The notes: generated by a model not told the origin, from the letters alone. A stretch of 64,000 nt of DNA from Bacteriovoracaceae bacterium UBA3083 (GCA_002366565.1 DFBJ01000006.1:108883-172882); one strand, 5' to 3'; numbered from the stretch's first letter, positions 8,815-17,649 are shown. Made by a program: numbers and translations.

Positions 8815-9593
8815 GAAAAAGAGTGATCTTCACTTTAATTTATAATGACGGTAACTTCATTCAGAGTAGAAACTTTAGGCATCAAAAAGTTGGCAACATA
8901 AAATGGCTAGAAAATAATTACAAGTTTCAAAAAATATCATACTCCCTAGATGAGCTCATCATTATAAATGCCTCGAAAGAAAATAAAAACACTCAGGACT
9001 TTTCCAATTGTGTTTCTAAGCTCGTCGAGAAGGTATTTATCCCCGTTTGCGCAGGAGGTGGTATAACCTCAATGAAGGACGCAGAGGTTCTATTCAACAA
9101 AGGTGCAGACAAGATAATTTTAAATACTGCCCTATACAGCAATCCAGAACTCGTAAAGTCTCTCTCTCTTAAATATGGCGCTCAAAGTATTATTGCCTCA
9201 ATAGATTACAAAAAGATTAACAACAAATATTGCGTCTACATCAACAATGGTGAAGACAACATAGAACTCCCCCTTGATGAATATATAAACCATATTAACA
9301 AATTAAATGTTGGGGAAATATATTTAAACTCAATTGACAAAGATGGCACAGGCTTTGGCTATGACTTATCTCCTTTAAGCTTTATCCAAAATAAAATAAC
9401 GACACCTCTTATCATTGCTGGTGGTGCTGGAAACTCATCACACCTTATAGAAGGGCTATCTCACGAGTCCGTTAGCGCTGTTGCAACTGCAAATCTATTT
9501 AACTTCGTTGGAGATGGACTTCCTAAAGCAAGAAGAGAAATGATCGCACTCGGAGTAAACTTAGCCAAATGGGAAGAATATTCTAAAGAGTAA
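8808..9593 (+). CDS. hisF: HisF2/AglZ-family acetamidino modification protein
   Basis: The 261-residue TIM barrel is of HisF type, with phosphate-binding glycine motifs CAGGGI (81-86) and IAGGAG. The HisF catalytic base corresponding to D11 of the Thermotoga enzyme is isoleucine here (I11 in FTLIYNDG). D133 (SIDYKK, equivalent to D130) and the residues equivalent to the ammonia gate (R5, E49, K102, E170) remain. Loss of the first aspartate with a retained channel fits a protein that only conducts ammonia, as proposed for HisF2 partners of WbpG/PseA. It overlaps hisH2 by 7 bases and ends tail to tail with the SDR gene, overlapping by 11 bases. Confidence 0.9.
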   Translation: MLRKRVIFTLIYNDGNFIQSRNFRHQKVGNIKWLENNYKFQKISYSLDELIIINASKENKNTQDFSNCVSKLVEKVFIPVCAGGGITSMKDAEVLFNKGADKIILNTALYSNPELVKSLSLKYGAQSIIASIDYKKINNKYCVYINNGEDNIELPLDEYINHINKLNVGEIYLNSIDKDGTGFGYDLSPLSFIQNKITTPLIIAGGAGNSSHLIEGLSHESVSAVATANLFNFVGDGLPKARREMIALGVNLAKWEEYSKE

Positions 9594-10317
9594 AGCCATC
9601 GTCAACTATAATATTTTGACCATTAACAAAATTAGATAAATCACTAATCAGGTAAACAATTGTTCCCTTAAGGTCTTCAGGGTCAAGCATTCCCTTGTTT
9701 AAACAATAGCTATTATATTTTTCAACAAATTCTTTAGGCTGATTATTTAAAACTCCTCCAGGGCTAATCGAGTTAACTCTAATGTTTTTATTTTTAAAAA
9801 GCTTTGCCATATATTTGGTTAAATGAATTAATCCCGACTTAATGACTGCGTATTCAACAGGCATAGTCATCTCAGTCTCATCATAAATGCCAAAACGAGG
9901 TGCCATCACTCCATAAATTGATGATATATTTATTATGTTTCCAGATGATTTCGAACTAAAGTATTCAGAGAATACCTGTGATGTTAAGAAGTAACCCCCA
10001 AGATTCAAGTTTACATTTTCACAAAAATCACTAAACTCTACTTCTGAAAAATGTTTTCCGTAATTCTTATTTCTCGGATAAGCATTATTTACCAAGACAT
10101 CTACCTTGCCATATTTATCTAGTATATTGCTTAAAGCATTTTGAATAGACTCCTTATTCGTAATATCCATCTTTACATAATCAGCATTACTCTTTGTACC
10201 TGATTCATGTATATCTGCAATAATCGGAATTCCATTATTTTCTAAAATCGCTTCAACAAACTTTAAGCCAATTAATCCATATCCACCAGTAACGACTACT
10301 ACTTTTTCATTCAACAT
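9583..10317 (-). CDS. Short-chain dehydrogenase/reductase (PtmA-like)
   Basis: From the ATG at 10317 the protein has 244 residues. It starts with the NAD(P)-binding motif VVVTGGYGLIG, contains the NNAYPR (NNAG-type) motif, the catalytic serine in NISSIYG, and YAVIK as the YxxxK pair, ending with VDDGF. A longer reading to 10377 adds 20 residues that lie inside the neuA gene and is not favoured. It is the last gene of the six-gene nonulosonate operon and overlaps the CMP-transferase gene by 11 bases. A dehydrogenase of this type (PtmA) accompanies the Campylobacter legionaminic acid genes. The substrate is inferred from that parallel. Confidence 0.82.
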   Translation of the reverse strand: MLNEKVVVVTGGYGLIGLKFVEAILENNGIPIIADIHESGTKSNADYVKMDITNKESIQNALSNILDKYGKVDVLVNNAYPRNKNYGKHFSEVEFSDFCENVNLNLGGYFLTSQVFSEYFSSKSSGNIINISSIYGVMAPRFGIYDETEMTMPVEYAVIKSGLIHLTKYMAKLFKNKNIRVNSISPGGVLNNQPKEFVEKYNSYCLNKGMLDPEDLKGTIVYLISDLSNFVNGQNIIVDDGFTL

Positions 10318-11005
10318 ATAATTCACTCTCAAATAAGGCTTCGGCCAATAAAAAATCAAATGGTGTATCAATATCAACTGCTCTGTGTTCTGGAACTACA
10401 ACTGAAACCATTTTTTTTGCATCAAAAATATGAGTTTTTTCTTTTATAAAGCTAGGTCTCGTAACATAACAAACCGTTGTCATATCATAAACACTAGGCG
10501 CATCTTGTCTTCGAACAATTCTCTCATCACTCTTTATCACAAGTTCCGAATCACCATTTTCACACCTTTTTAGCATATTGAAGTATGGATTATTACCAGC
10601 TTTTTTAACAGTTACGACAACATCAACATCTTTAGCTAGTGACTCAATACACTTATCAATATCTTTGACAGACCTCAAAGGAGATGTCGCAGGAACACTC
10701 ACAAAGAGGTCAAATGTTTCATTTTTTTCTACAAAGTCTACAGCATGCTGCCAACTTAACCATTCACTACTAGTATCTGTTGCTAGATCATTAGGCCTTA
10801 TGAATGGAACCTCAGCGCCAAACTCGCGAGCAACTTTAGCAATTTCTTCATCATCTGTTGAAACAATTACTTTCTCAATATATTTAGATTCTTTCGCTTT
10901 TATTATTGAGTGAGCTATTAAAGGTTTTCCTGCAATCATCTTTATATTTTTGCCCGGAACTCCTTTTGAGCCACCCCTTGCAAAAATAAATGCTATACAC
11001 TTCAT
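10307..11005 (-). CDS. neuA: CMP-nonulosonate (acylneuraminate/legionaminate) cytidylyltransferase
   Basis: The 232-residue protein has the CMP-sialate synthetase start FIFARGGSKGVPGKNIK (from about residue 6) with the Arg/Lys that bind CTP, followed by GKPLI, and the downstream motif VPATSPLRS. It activates a nonulosonic acid with CTP before transfer. It overlaps the oxidoreductase gene by 4 bases, and the synthase gene neuB is in the same operon. Whether the sugar is legionaminic, pseudaminic or neuraminic acid cannot be read from this protein. The LegC-like and PtmA/PtmF-like neighbours favour legionaminic acid (LegF/PtmB). Confidence 0.9.
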   Translation of the reverse strand: MKCIAFIFARGGSKGVPGKNIKMIAGKPLIAHSIIKAKESKYIEKVIVSTDDEEIAKVAREFGAEVPFIRPNDLATDTSSEWLSWQHAVDFVEKNETFDLFVSVPATSPLRSVKDIDKCIESLAKDVDVVVTVKKAGNNPYFNMLKRCENGDSELVIKSDERIVRRQDAPSVYDMTTVCYVTRPSFIKEKTHIFDAKKMVSVVVPEHRAVDIDTPFDFLLAEALFESELYVE

Positions 11006-11979
11006 AAATAATCCTTCAGTGAAATTTCTTTTTGTAAATTTGATGAATCACGGCAAGCTTCTATTACAGCCATGGCTTTCACTCCATCTAGTACTGTACA
11101 TATTTCTTTTTTATTTTGATCAACACATGAAAAAAAATGTTCTAACTCGTTTACATACATTTCTTGCCAACTATTTCTGCTTGGACTATAAATTTCTCCT
11201 CGAATAGAGCTCGTTACTTTATCACCTATCATATCCCAAGTTATAACTTCATTTTGAAAAGATATTTCAAAAAATCTTTGAGGTTTATCTTTAATCATAT
11301 CAAGATAAATAGAGCCTTTATCCAAGAGAAGATCAGCGGTGTCTTCAACATCAATTTCAAGTTTTCCTTTTCTACTCAATCTACATTCAACCTTACCAGG
11401 AACACCTAAAAACCAATTATATAAATCTATTGCGTGACTTAATTCAAGTAGAACTCCTCCACCTAGTTTTTTTTGTGCAGAAACACTCTCTCTATAATCT
11501 ACTCCAGGTCGCCAATCTTTTAGATTTGAACGCATTACAATCTTAATCGATTCTATGCTTTTATTTTTTGAATAATTAAATAAGTAATTAGCCACCTCAT
11601 TAAATCGAAAACTATAGCCCAACAAAATAGGAGCATTAACGAACTTAATCTTCTGAGAAAAGTCTAGGCCTTCCTTCAAACTAAATGACAAAGGTTTTTC
11701 AATAATCAATGGAGTATTTCTCTTGAGAAGTTTTAGTGAATGATCAATATGAAAAGGAGCCGGACTAGCAACTATTGCGGCAGAAAAGTCTTGAGTCATT
11801 GCTTCTTCGATAGAGGTCACTATCTTATCTACGCTCTCAAAGCCTTCTTTTTCACCTAAATTTCTCTTGACGAGAGTTATTTTCGAAAGGGGATATAATT
11901 GCTTTAAGTTTTGAACATGTCGTTTCGATATATTTCCTGAACCTATTACTAAAAAGTTCATCCCTAGACCTTTGCTCAT
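11002..11979 (-). CDS. Gfo/Idh/MocA-family oxidoreductase (PtmF-like)
   Basis: The 325-residue protein has an N-terminal Rossmann motif VIGSGNISKRHV, the EKPLSF motif (the EKP lysine of the family), and a C-terminal substrate domain with GGVLLELSHAIDLYNW. It overlaps the upstream isomerase-like gene by 4 bases (ATGA at 11979). An internal ATG six codons later (11961) would begin directly at MNFLVIGSG and is an equally reasonable start. A Gfo/Idh protein (PtmF) accompanies legionaminic acid genes in Campylobacter. NAD(P)-dependent sugar oxidation is the family role, and the exact reaction is unknown. Confidence 0.85.
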   Translation of the reverse strand: MSKGLGMNFLVIGSGNISKRHVQNLKQLYPLSKITLVKRNLGEKEGFESVDKIVTSIEEAMTQDFSAAIVASPAPFHIDHSLKLLKRNTPLIIEKPLSFSLKEGLDFSQKIKFVNAPILLGYSFRFNEVANYLFNYSKNKSIESIKIVMRSNLKDWRPGVDYRESVSAQKKLGGGVLLELSHAIDLYNWFLGVPGKVECRLSRKGKLEIDVEDTADLLLDKGSIYLDMIKDKPQRFFEISFQNEVITWDMIGDKVTSSIRGEIYSPSRNSWQEMYVNELEHFFSCVDQNKKEICTVLDGVKAMAVIEACRDSSNLQKEISLKDYL

Positions 11980-12833
11980 ATTATTTTATCTAAACTTTCA
12001 TAACTTCTTAAAACTGAGTCTATTCCGTCATATACTTCTAGAGTAAATGTTTTGTCCTTCAAGTTATTATTTTTTAAAATATTATATAACACTGATTTTT
12101 CAATAAACTCCTCATTTGAATCACGACTTCCATCATTATCACTAATATGTAAGTAATTAGAGAGGGGTATTAGATGATTCATTTCTTGTTCAAAGTTTAG
12201 TTCTAAAGAACAACAAGACACTTTTAAATGAGCTACATCTAGCAACAAATTAAAGTTCATTTTTTGTTGAAGCTCATCTCTCTCTTGTGAGTTGACCAAT
12301 AAGAATGGATTCTCTCCATTAAACGATTTATAATTCTTTCTAGAAAGGACATTATTTTCAATATATAGATCCACTCCCTTATCTTTTGCAATTTTATTCA
12401 AAGAAGAAAATTCTTTTATAAAAGTATCTAGTGCATGATCATAAGGGATCAGTGTGGAACTATTTGATATTTTTTTTCCTAGATCAGTGACTTTTGGAGA
12501 AATTCTAAATCCAGCATGAAGGCCATACTCCTTGGCACCAAATAGAGCAGATAGGTCTATAGCATTATTAATTAATTCTCTAGAGTTTTTTAAAACATTT
12601 TCTTTATCAGAGGATAGGTTTACGACAAAAGATTTTATTGGAGGTGGAAAGTAATTATGACATCTAAAATTTAAACCATACTTTTCTCTTAGTTCCAACA
12701 AGTCATTCTCAAAACCCTCATAATAGTTTGTACCGCCAGAAAGTTCAATATTTTTGAATCCTGAACTAGCTAACTCTTCAACAGATTCTTTGATTCGCTT
12801 ACTTTTTACATTAGAGCTGGATACAAATATCAC
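11976..12833 (-). CDS. Sugar phosphate isomerase/epimerase-like TIM barrel protein
   Basis: The 285 residues fit the xylose-isomerase-like/AP-endonuclease-2 TIM barrel. Evidence is an early FKNIELSGG strand, CHNYFPP, GLHAGFR, a central LYIENN strand with the family glutamate, LLLDVAHLK, and LHISDNDGSRD with metal-ligand-type Asp and His residues, then FTLEVYDG near the end. It sits between neuB and the oxidoreductase gene with an 8-base gap and a 4-base overlap, so it belongs to the nonulosonate operon. It is not part of the classical legionaminic or pseudaminic pathway, and its reaction is unknown; isomerisation or dehydration of a sugar intermediate is possible. Confidence 0.72.
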   Translation of the reverse strand: MIFVSSSNVKSKRIKESVEELASSGFKNIELSGGTNYYEGFENDLLELREKYGLNFRCHNYFPPPIKSFVVNLSSDKENVLKNSRELINNAIDLSALFGAKEYGLHAGFRISPKVTDLGKKISNSSTLIPYDHALDTFIKEFSSLNKIAKDKGVDLYIENNVLSRKNYKSFNGENPFLLVNSQERDELQQKMNFNLLLDVAHLKVSCCSLELNFEQEMNHLIPLSNYLHISDNDGSRDSNEEFIEKSVLYNILKNNNLKDKTFTLEVYDGIDSVLRSYESLDKII

Positions 12834-12841
12834 GCTAGTTC

Positions 12842-13885
12842 CTACTTTATAATTTCATTCAATTCATAAGATTTAGACGCCAGAGTTCCAAAAACCTGAT
12901 TCGAGTACATCGGGGAAACTCCTTCCCCTCCAGTTCTCTTGGCAACAATATTTTCATCAGAAAAAATTTCACCCTCACGAATTTCTCTTCTTGCTACAAG
13001 ATTTTTTTGAAGAGACTTTCTTGTCCCAAGCTCAGAGACTTGAGGAATTTTTGTTCTTGAGCCAACATACTTTTCTACTTTTCTAATCTCAGAGACAAGA
13101 GCTTTAAATTCTCTCGGATTTAAAGATGCTGATTGATCTGGCCCTTCAAGGTTTTTATCTAAAGTATAATGCTTCTCAATAACTTTCGCCCCTAATGCTA
13201 CAGCATAAGGTGAAGCGCCTATTCCCTCAGTGTGGTCAGAAAAACCTACGAGTATATTAAACTGCTCTTTGTACAAGTTCATTACAGATAAGTTTACTTC
13301 AGTTTCAATGACAGGATAATTAGCCGTACATTGTAAAATAATTACTTTTTTATTAATTTTATAAATTTCTTTTAGAGCCTCTTCAACTTCACATAAGTAA
13401 CTCATTCCTGTCGAAAGAATTATTGGTTTTTCCTTTAAGGCAATTTTTCTCAAGAATGGTAAGTTCGTTAAATCCGTTGAAGATATTTTATAGGCATCTA
13501 GACCTATCTCTTCCAATTCTTCAAGACTTTCCTCATCAAAAGGGGTAACTAAAAAATGAACACCTTTAGATGCAGAATATTCTTTTAACTCTTTAAGTTT
13601 ATTTTTAGAAACTTCAAGCTTTTTTAACATTTCAAACTGAGTTTCATTTTCACCAGTAGTAACTTTTTGATACTCAGCTTTCTCAATACTACTTAAAATC
13701 AATCCTTCTGTTTTAAATGCTTGAAACTTAATCGCATCTACATTTAAGTTTACGGCCTCATCAATCATCTTCTTTGCTAATTCGATATCACCGTTATGAT
13801 TTACTCCAGCTTCTGCTATAATATAAGTATGTGAGTTTTCATTTATTTCTTTGTTTCCAATTTTTATACTTTTTTCAAATATCAT
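12842..13885 (-). CDS. neuB: Nonulosonate synthase NeuB/LegI (PEP-condensing)
   Basis: The 347-residue protein has an N-terminal NeuB TIM barrel with IIAEAGVNHNGD and AIKFQAF, STGMSY, the LQCTANYP segment, GFSDHTEG and VIEKHYTLDK. A C-terminal antifreeze-like SAF domain runs from about residue 288 (KNLVARREIREGE). The family condenses PEP with a 6-carbon acetamido sugar to give a 9-carbon sialic-acid-like acid. It overlaps the CBS-aminotransferase gene by 4 bases. The neighbouring genes suggest the legionaminate version (LegI/PtmC), but no residue seen here decides the substrate. Confidence 0.92.
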   Translation of the reverse strand: MIFEKSIKIGNKEINENSHTYIIAEAGVNHNGDIELAKKMIDEAVNLNVDAIKFQAFKTEGLILSSIEKAEYQKVTTGENETQFEMLKKLEVSKNKLKELKEYSASKGVHFLVTPFDEESLEELEEIGLDAYKISSTDLTNLPFLRKIALKEKPIILSTGMSYLCEVEEALKEIYKINKKVIILQCTANYPVIETEVNLSVMNLYKEQFNILVGFSDHTEGIGASPYAVALGAKVIEKHYTLDKNLEGPDQSASLNPREFKALVSEIRKVEKYVGSRTKIPQVSELGTRKSLQKNLVARREIREGEIFSDENIVAKRTGGEGVSPMYSNQVFGTLASKSYELNEIIK

Positions 13886-15351
13886 AATTCTACATTCCGA
13901 TTGAATTTTTCTAACTCTATTATAGATTTAATCGTTTCCACGACTGTAAATATTTCCTTTTCTTCAATCATTGAAGAAGAAGGTAAGCTAATTCCTCTAT
14001 TCGAAAGGTTTAAACTAATTTTAAATGATCTATCGCCCTTATATTGAGAATAAACTGGCATCGTATGAAGAGAGTAGAATGTTGGTCTAGTATCTATTCC
14101 ATTCATTAATAATTTCCCCATAAGTACATCCCGATCAATTCTTAAATCTTTTCCTAAGATAATAGTGTAAAGCCAGTTACAAGATTCTGCCCAAGGCTCT
14201 AGGGTTTGAGGCGTAATAGAATCAACATCTTTCAAGAGTTCATTATATATTGATGCTGACTTTTTCCTTCTCTTTAAAAAATCAGGCAATTGTTCAAGTT
14301 GAGCAACGCCAATGGCTGCCTGTAAGTTAGTCATTCTATAATTATATCCAATATGATCATGCCAGTATCTTTTCCCAGGCCTCATTCCATGATCTCTTAA
14401 AATTTTAGCTTTCTCATAATTTTTCTTTTCTTTGAATATGACTGCTCCGCCTTCCCCAGTAGTAATTACTTTATTTCCATAAAAACTAAAAATAGAGGCA
14501 TCACTTTTTGAGCCTACAGGAACCCCCTTATATAAACTTCCAAGAGCCTCAGCACTATCCTCTATTACAAGTAGGTTATGTTTTTGAGCGATATTATAAA
14601 TCTTATCCATGTCACAAGGGTGACCATAAATATGAACAGGCATAATAGCTTTAGTTTTTGGAGTAATTGCTTTTTCTATTTCATTTACATCTATAGTCCA
14701 GTGGTCTTCACAAATATCAACAAGAACGGGAGTTGCTTTAGTATATAGAACTGCATTGATACTTGCTGCAAAGGTAAAGTCAGGAACAATTACCTCGTCC
14801 CCCTCTCCAACACCAAGGGACTCAAGGGCCAAGTGAAGAGCAGAAGTTCCACTGCTTACGGCTAAAACATTTTCTGAATTGCAACATGAACCAATTTCTG
14901 ACTCAAATCTAGAAACATAAGAACCAATTGATGAAATCCAACCACTTGTTACACAGTCTGTAATATATTTTAATTCGTTCCCGCCAAGCTTTGGCTCTAA
15001 GACGGGCAATCTATGGGTCCTATGATAACAAGCATAATCAACTGGTTTATTTTCTTCATTCAAAAGAGGAATATGTCTAATTTTCTCAGTTAGACAATTA
15101 TTAATTTCTTTTTCAGATGAATGTATAGATAAAGAGACAGCATCTAGCTTAATAAATTTTGTAATTGGAGACTCCATTGTTTCCCCTTTTAAGAAATTTC
15201 TTCTAATATCTCCGTCTGTAATTACCCCTAAAAATGAACCATCCTCATTTAGGACAAAACAAATCCCCTGAGCATTTTCAGAAATTAGTCTTAAAACATC
15301 TCCCATTTTAGATGTGATACTAATGCACAGCTCACCTATAGTTGGTAACAT
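13882..15351 (-). CDS. CBS-domain/DegT-family sugar aminotransferase fusion (LegC-like)
   Basis: The 489-residue protein is a fusion. Residues 1-110 form a CBS pair with VITDGDIRR (43-51) and IRHIPLL (91-97). Residues 115-489 are a DegT/DnrJ/EryC1 aminotransferase with SSGTSALHLAL, IEDSAEALG (PLP-pocket D265) and SFYGNK carrying the internal aldimine lysine K294, then a GEGGAV motif. Plain LegC/PseC enzymes are near 380 residues, so the CBS pair is extra; such pairs usually sense nucleotides. The likely reaction is transamination of a UDP-4-keto sugar for legionaminic acid. GAGGAG precedes the ATG, and this is the first gene of the six-gene operon, overlapping neuB by 4 bases. Confidence 0.88.
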   Translation of the reverse strand: MLPTIGELCISITSKMGDVLRLISENAQGICFVLNEDGSFLGVITDGDIRRNFLKGETMESPITKFIKLDAVSLSIHSSEKEINNCLTEKIRHIPLLNEENKPVDYACYHRTHRLPVLEPKLGGNELKYITDCVTSGWISSIGSYVSRFESEIGSCCNSENVLAVSSGTSALHLALESLGVGEGDEVIVPDFTFAASINAVLYTKATPVLVDICEDHWTIDVNEIEKAITPKTKAIMPVHIYGHPCDMDKIYNIAQKHNLLVIEDSAEALGSLYKGVPVGSKSDASIFSFYGNKVITTGEGGAVIFKEKKNYEKAKILRDHGMRPGKRYWHDHIGYNYRMTNLQAAIGVAQLEQLPDFLKRRKKSASIYNELLKDVDSITPQTLEPWAESCNWLYTIILGKDLRIDRDVLMGKLLMNGIDTRPTFYSLHTMPVYSQYKGDRSFKISLNLSNRGISLPSSSMIEEKEIFTVVETIKSIIELEKFNRNVEL

Positions 15352-15464
15352 AAAATCTCCTCGATTAGTCTAATATCATCCATTTTTTTTAAGACAAAGT
15401 AAATCAAAATTAGTGAAGTAAAGCTCTTAATTGCGCATAAATACAGGATAAATTTCGAATAGGA

Positions 15465-17006
15465 TCATTTTCTCTTCTTAATTTTTTTATTCAATAAACT
15501 TAAAAAGACATCCTTATCTTCTATTTTAAGATTAAAAAGATAAGGGAAATAATAAACTAGAACTATTGTCACAACGACATAAATAATACCAAATACAATA
15601 AGAGAAAGTAGCCCTACCTCAAAGTTAAATAGAGTAACAATAGTAGAAATAACAAAACTAATAACACCTAGAGTCATCACAGGAACCACTTGAAAAAGTA
15701 ACCATTTTTTAAAGCTCTCCCCAAGCGTTAAGCAGCAAATATAAATTTGAATATTTACATAAACAATTTGAGAAAGTGTCTTCATTAAGGCAATACCAAC
15801 AGAGCCAAGGTCAAGGCCAGGTACTGTATAAGTTGAAGGAGTTATAAATAAATATATCAGAATAAAGTGAGCAACAATTGTGCAATTGGAGATCTTTACA
15901 TATGTTTTACTCTTACCCGTAACCAATAAAAACTGTCCACTCACCTGCCCTAAACATTGATGCAAAGGATAAATAGACATGAGAAGCAGTACATTTTTTG
16001 CATACAAGAAATTTTTACCACCAATTAACTCGACAACACGCCCCGCATTAAACGCCAGTCCTACACCAACAAAGCAAGCAAGAATATATACAAATCGAAC
16101 CTTTTCAAAAGAGTAAAGTAAATTACCTAAATCTTTTTTTCCGTAATAAAACCCAAAATCTCTAGCAATAACAGGAGTAAAAGAGGAGAAGAAAACAACA
16201 GCGATTAAAACAATTTTGCTAGCAATCCCAAATGATGCCTGCTCAGTACTACCTCCAACAATTTGCAAATACCATGTTTCAAAAAATGAATATGAAAATG
16301 AAAGAATCGAAGCAATTATAAAAGGACGAGAATAATCAACGATAAAAGAATTAAAATCCTCTTCTCCTGAGTGACTTTCCTCCTTAAACGTATTGTCCAT
16401 TTTAATTAAATTATTTACTAAATAAATACTCGTAAGAAAAGTTGTTAAACAAGAAATTAACAACCAAGAATTAATACTAAAAAAACCAACATAGAATATA
16501 AACCCCATAAGAGTTAATTTTATTATAGCCGACAGTACTTTTAATTTTTCAACAATAGAGCTTCTTCCAATTCCATCATACAGGTTTGTCACAGAAGTCA
16601 GGCATATATTTCCAAAAGAAAAAAGCATTCCTAATAGAATCAGCTCCAACTTAACACCAGGAAGAACTAGATCGTGGAAATCAAGTTTATAAGAAATAAG
16701 AAACATAACTGAAAAGAAAAAAAGTAGAAACGCCCCATAACCGATAAGCTTTAATAAAGATTGAAAATGATCGCTTCTTTGAGGAGCTCTTGACACCCAC
16801 GCAAAGAATCCTCCAGACGAATTGAACATGAAAAAGGTTATTAAACTGTTACTAATTCTATTCACGTATTCAAGCTGACCAAACTCTTTTGGCCCAAGAG
16901 CTCTGGTAGTCATAATAAGAATAATCATTCCTATTAAGTTTATAAAAATACTACCCGTAAACTTATAAGAAAACCTTTTTAAGAATGACTCTCCCATTGT
17001 TAGCAT
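15465..17006 (-). CDS. Polysaccharide/oligosaccharide flippase (Wzx-like, MATE/MVF superfamily)
   Basis: Read from the ATG at 17006, which has GAGG seven bases upstream, the protein has 513 residues. It is almost entirely hydrophobic, with about 12-14 predicted membrane helices and short basic loops. It carries the N-terminal pattern TRALGPKEFGQLEYVNRI typical of the O-antigen flippase family. A longer form starting at 17078 would overlap the NeuD-like gene by 35 bases and lacks a good ribosome site. The expected role is to move lipid-linked repeat units across the inner membrane for Wzy-type polymerisation. No polymerase was recognised in the window. Confidence 0.85.
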   Translation of the reverse strand: MLTMGESFLKRFSYKFTGSIFINLIGMIILIMTTRALGPKEFGQLEYVNRISNSLITFFMFNSSGGFFAWVSRAPQRSDHFQSLLKLIGYGAFLLFFFSVMFLISYKLDFHDLVLPGVKLELILLGMLFSFGNICLTSVTNLYDGIGRSSIVEKLKVLSAIIKLTLMGFIFYVGFFSINSWLLISCLTTFLTSIYLVNNLIKMDNTFKEESHSGEEDFNSFIVDYSRPFIIASILSFSYSFFETWYLQIVGGSTEQASFGIASKIVLIAVVFFSSFTPVIARDFGFYYGKKDLGNLLYSFEKVRFVYILACFVGVGLAFNAGRVVELIGGKNFLYAKNVLLLMSIYPLHQCLGQVSGQFLLVTGKSKTYVKISNCTIVAHFILIYLFITPSTYTVPGLDLGSVGIALMKTLSQIVYVNIQIYICCLTLGESFKKWLLFQVVPVMTLGVISFVISTIVTLFNFEVGLLSLIVFGIIYVVVTIVLVYYFPYLFNLKIEDKDVFLSLLNKKIKKRK

Positions 17007-17043
17007 TTTACTGCCTCGAGGACTTTCTTTATTTGTTTCATTC

Positions 17044-17640
17044 TTATTTTTTACTTCCTCTATGAAATTTACCAGCACTTAAAACAGATTCATCATTAAC
17101 AATGCAACCTTGCTCCAAGACTGAATTACTTCCAATAAAACTGTCTCTCCCAATTCTACAGTCACCATTTAAAACTGCTCCTGTTGAAATATGACAATGA
17201 TCTCCAACTGAAACGGAGTGCTCCAGAAGAGACTTTGTATTAATAATACAGTTTAAACCAACTGTAACGTCTGCATTTATAACAACATCATGAAGAACGA
17301 GGGTACCAGCGCCAACTTTGCTAAATTTTGAAACATATGCTCTAGGAGAAACTATCGTTGCAAATTTTGCTCCTAACGATGCTAATTTATAGAACAGCCT
17401 TCTTCTAACTTCAGAACTTTTAATCTGACCAACTGTTATTAAAAAGTAAGCGTCCTCATCAAGATAATTACCGACATTTCGATCTTCATCTATAATTTTA
17501 TAACCCAAAATTTCCTGGCCAACTTTTTCTTTTAAATCAAAAATTCCTTCTATTTGATAGTCCCCTGTGGACTCAATCACATCAATCGCCGAGATACAAT
17601 GACCGCCACCACCTAATAAGTAAATTTTCATTTTTTTCAT
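17044..17640 (-). CDS. NeuD/PglD-family sugar acyltransferase (LegH candidate)
   Basis: The 198-residue protein has the two-part layout of the family. An N-terminal Rossmann-like domain begins IYLLGGGGHC and contains FDLKEKVG; a C-terminal left-handed beta-helix follows with LLEHSVSVGDHCHISTGAVLNG, including the EH-type catalytic histidine and the later His-Ile-Ser motif. NeuD, PglD and LegH all transfer acetyl from acetyl-CoA to an amino or hydroxyl group of a UDP-sugar or sialic acid. Given the LegC-like aminotransferase and LegI nearby, this is a reasonable candidate for the N-acetylation step. It lies 37 bases upstream of the flippase start. Confidence 0.85.
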   Translation of the reverse strand: MKKMKIYLLGGGGHCISAIDVIESTGDYQIEGIFDLKEKVGQEILGYKIIDEDRNVGNYLDEDAYFLITVGQIKSSEVRRRLFYKLASLGAKFATIVSPRAYVSKFSKVGAGTLVLHDVVINADVTVGLNCIINTKSLLEHSVSVGDHCHISTGAVLNGDCRIGRDSFIGSNSVLEQGCIVNDESVLSAGKFHRGSKK

Positions 17641-17649
17641 AAGAGAATC

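Noticed and set aside
9583..10377. Longer form of the SDR gene starting at 10377 (20 extra residues)
   Set aside because: The extra part lies inside neuA and precedes the real NAD motif; ATG at 10317 gives the usual start just before VVVTGGYG.
15465..17078. Longer flippase start at 17078
   Set aside because: It would overlap the NeuD-like gene by 35 bases and lacks a ribosome site, whereas ATG at 17006 has GAGG seven bases upstream.
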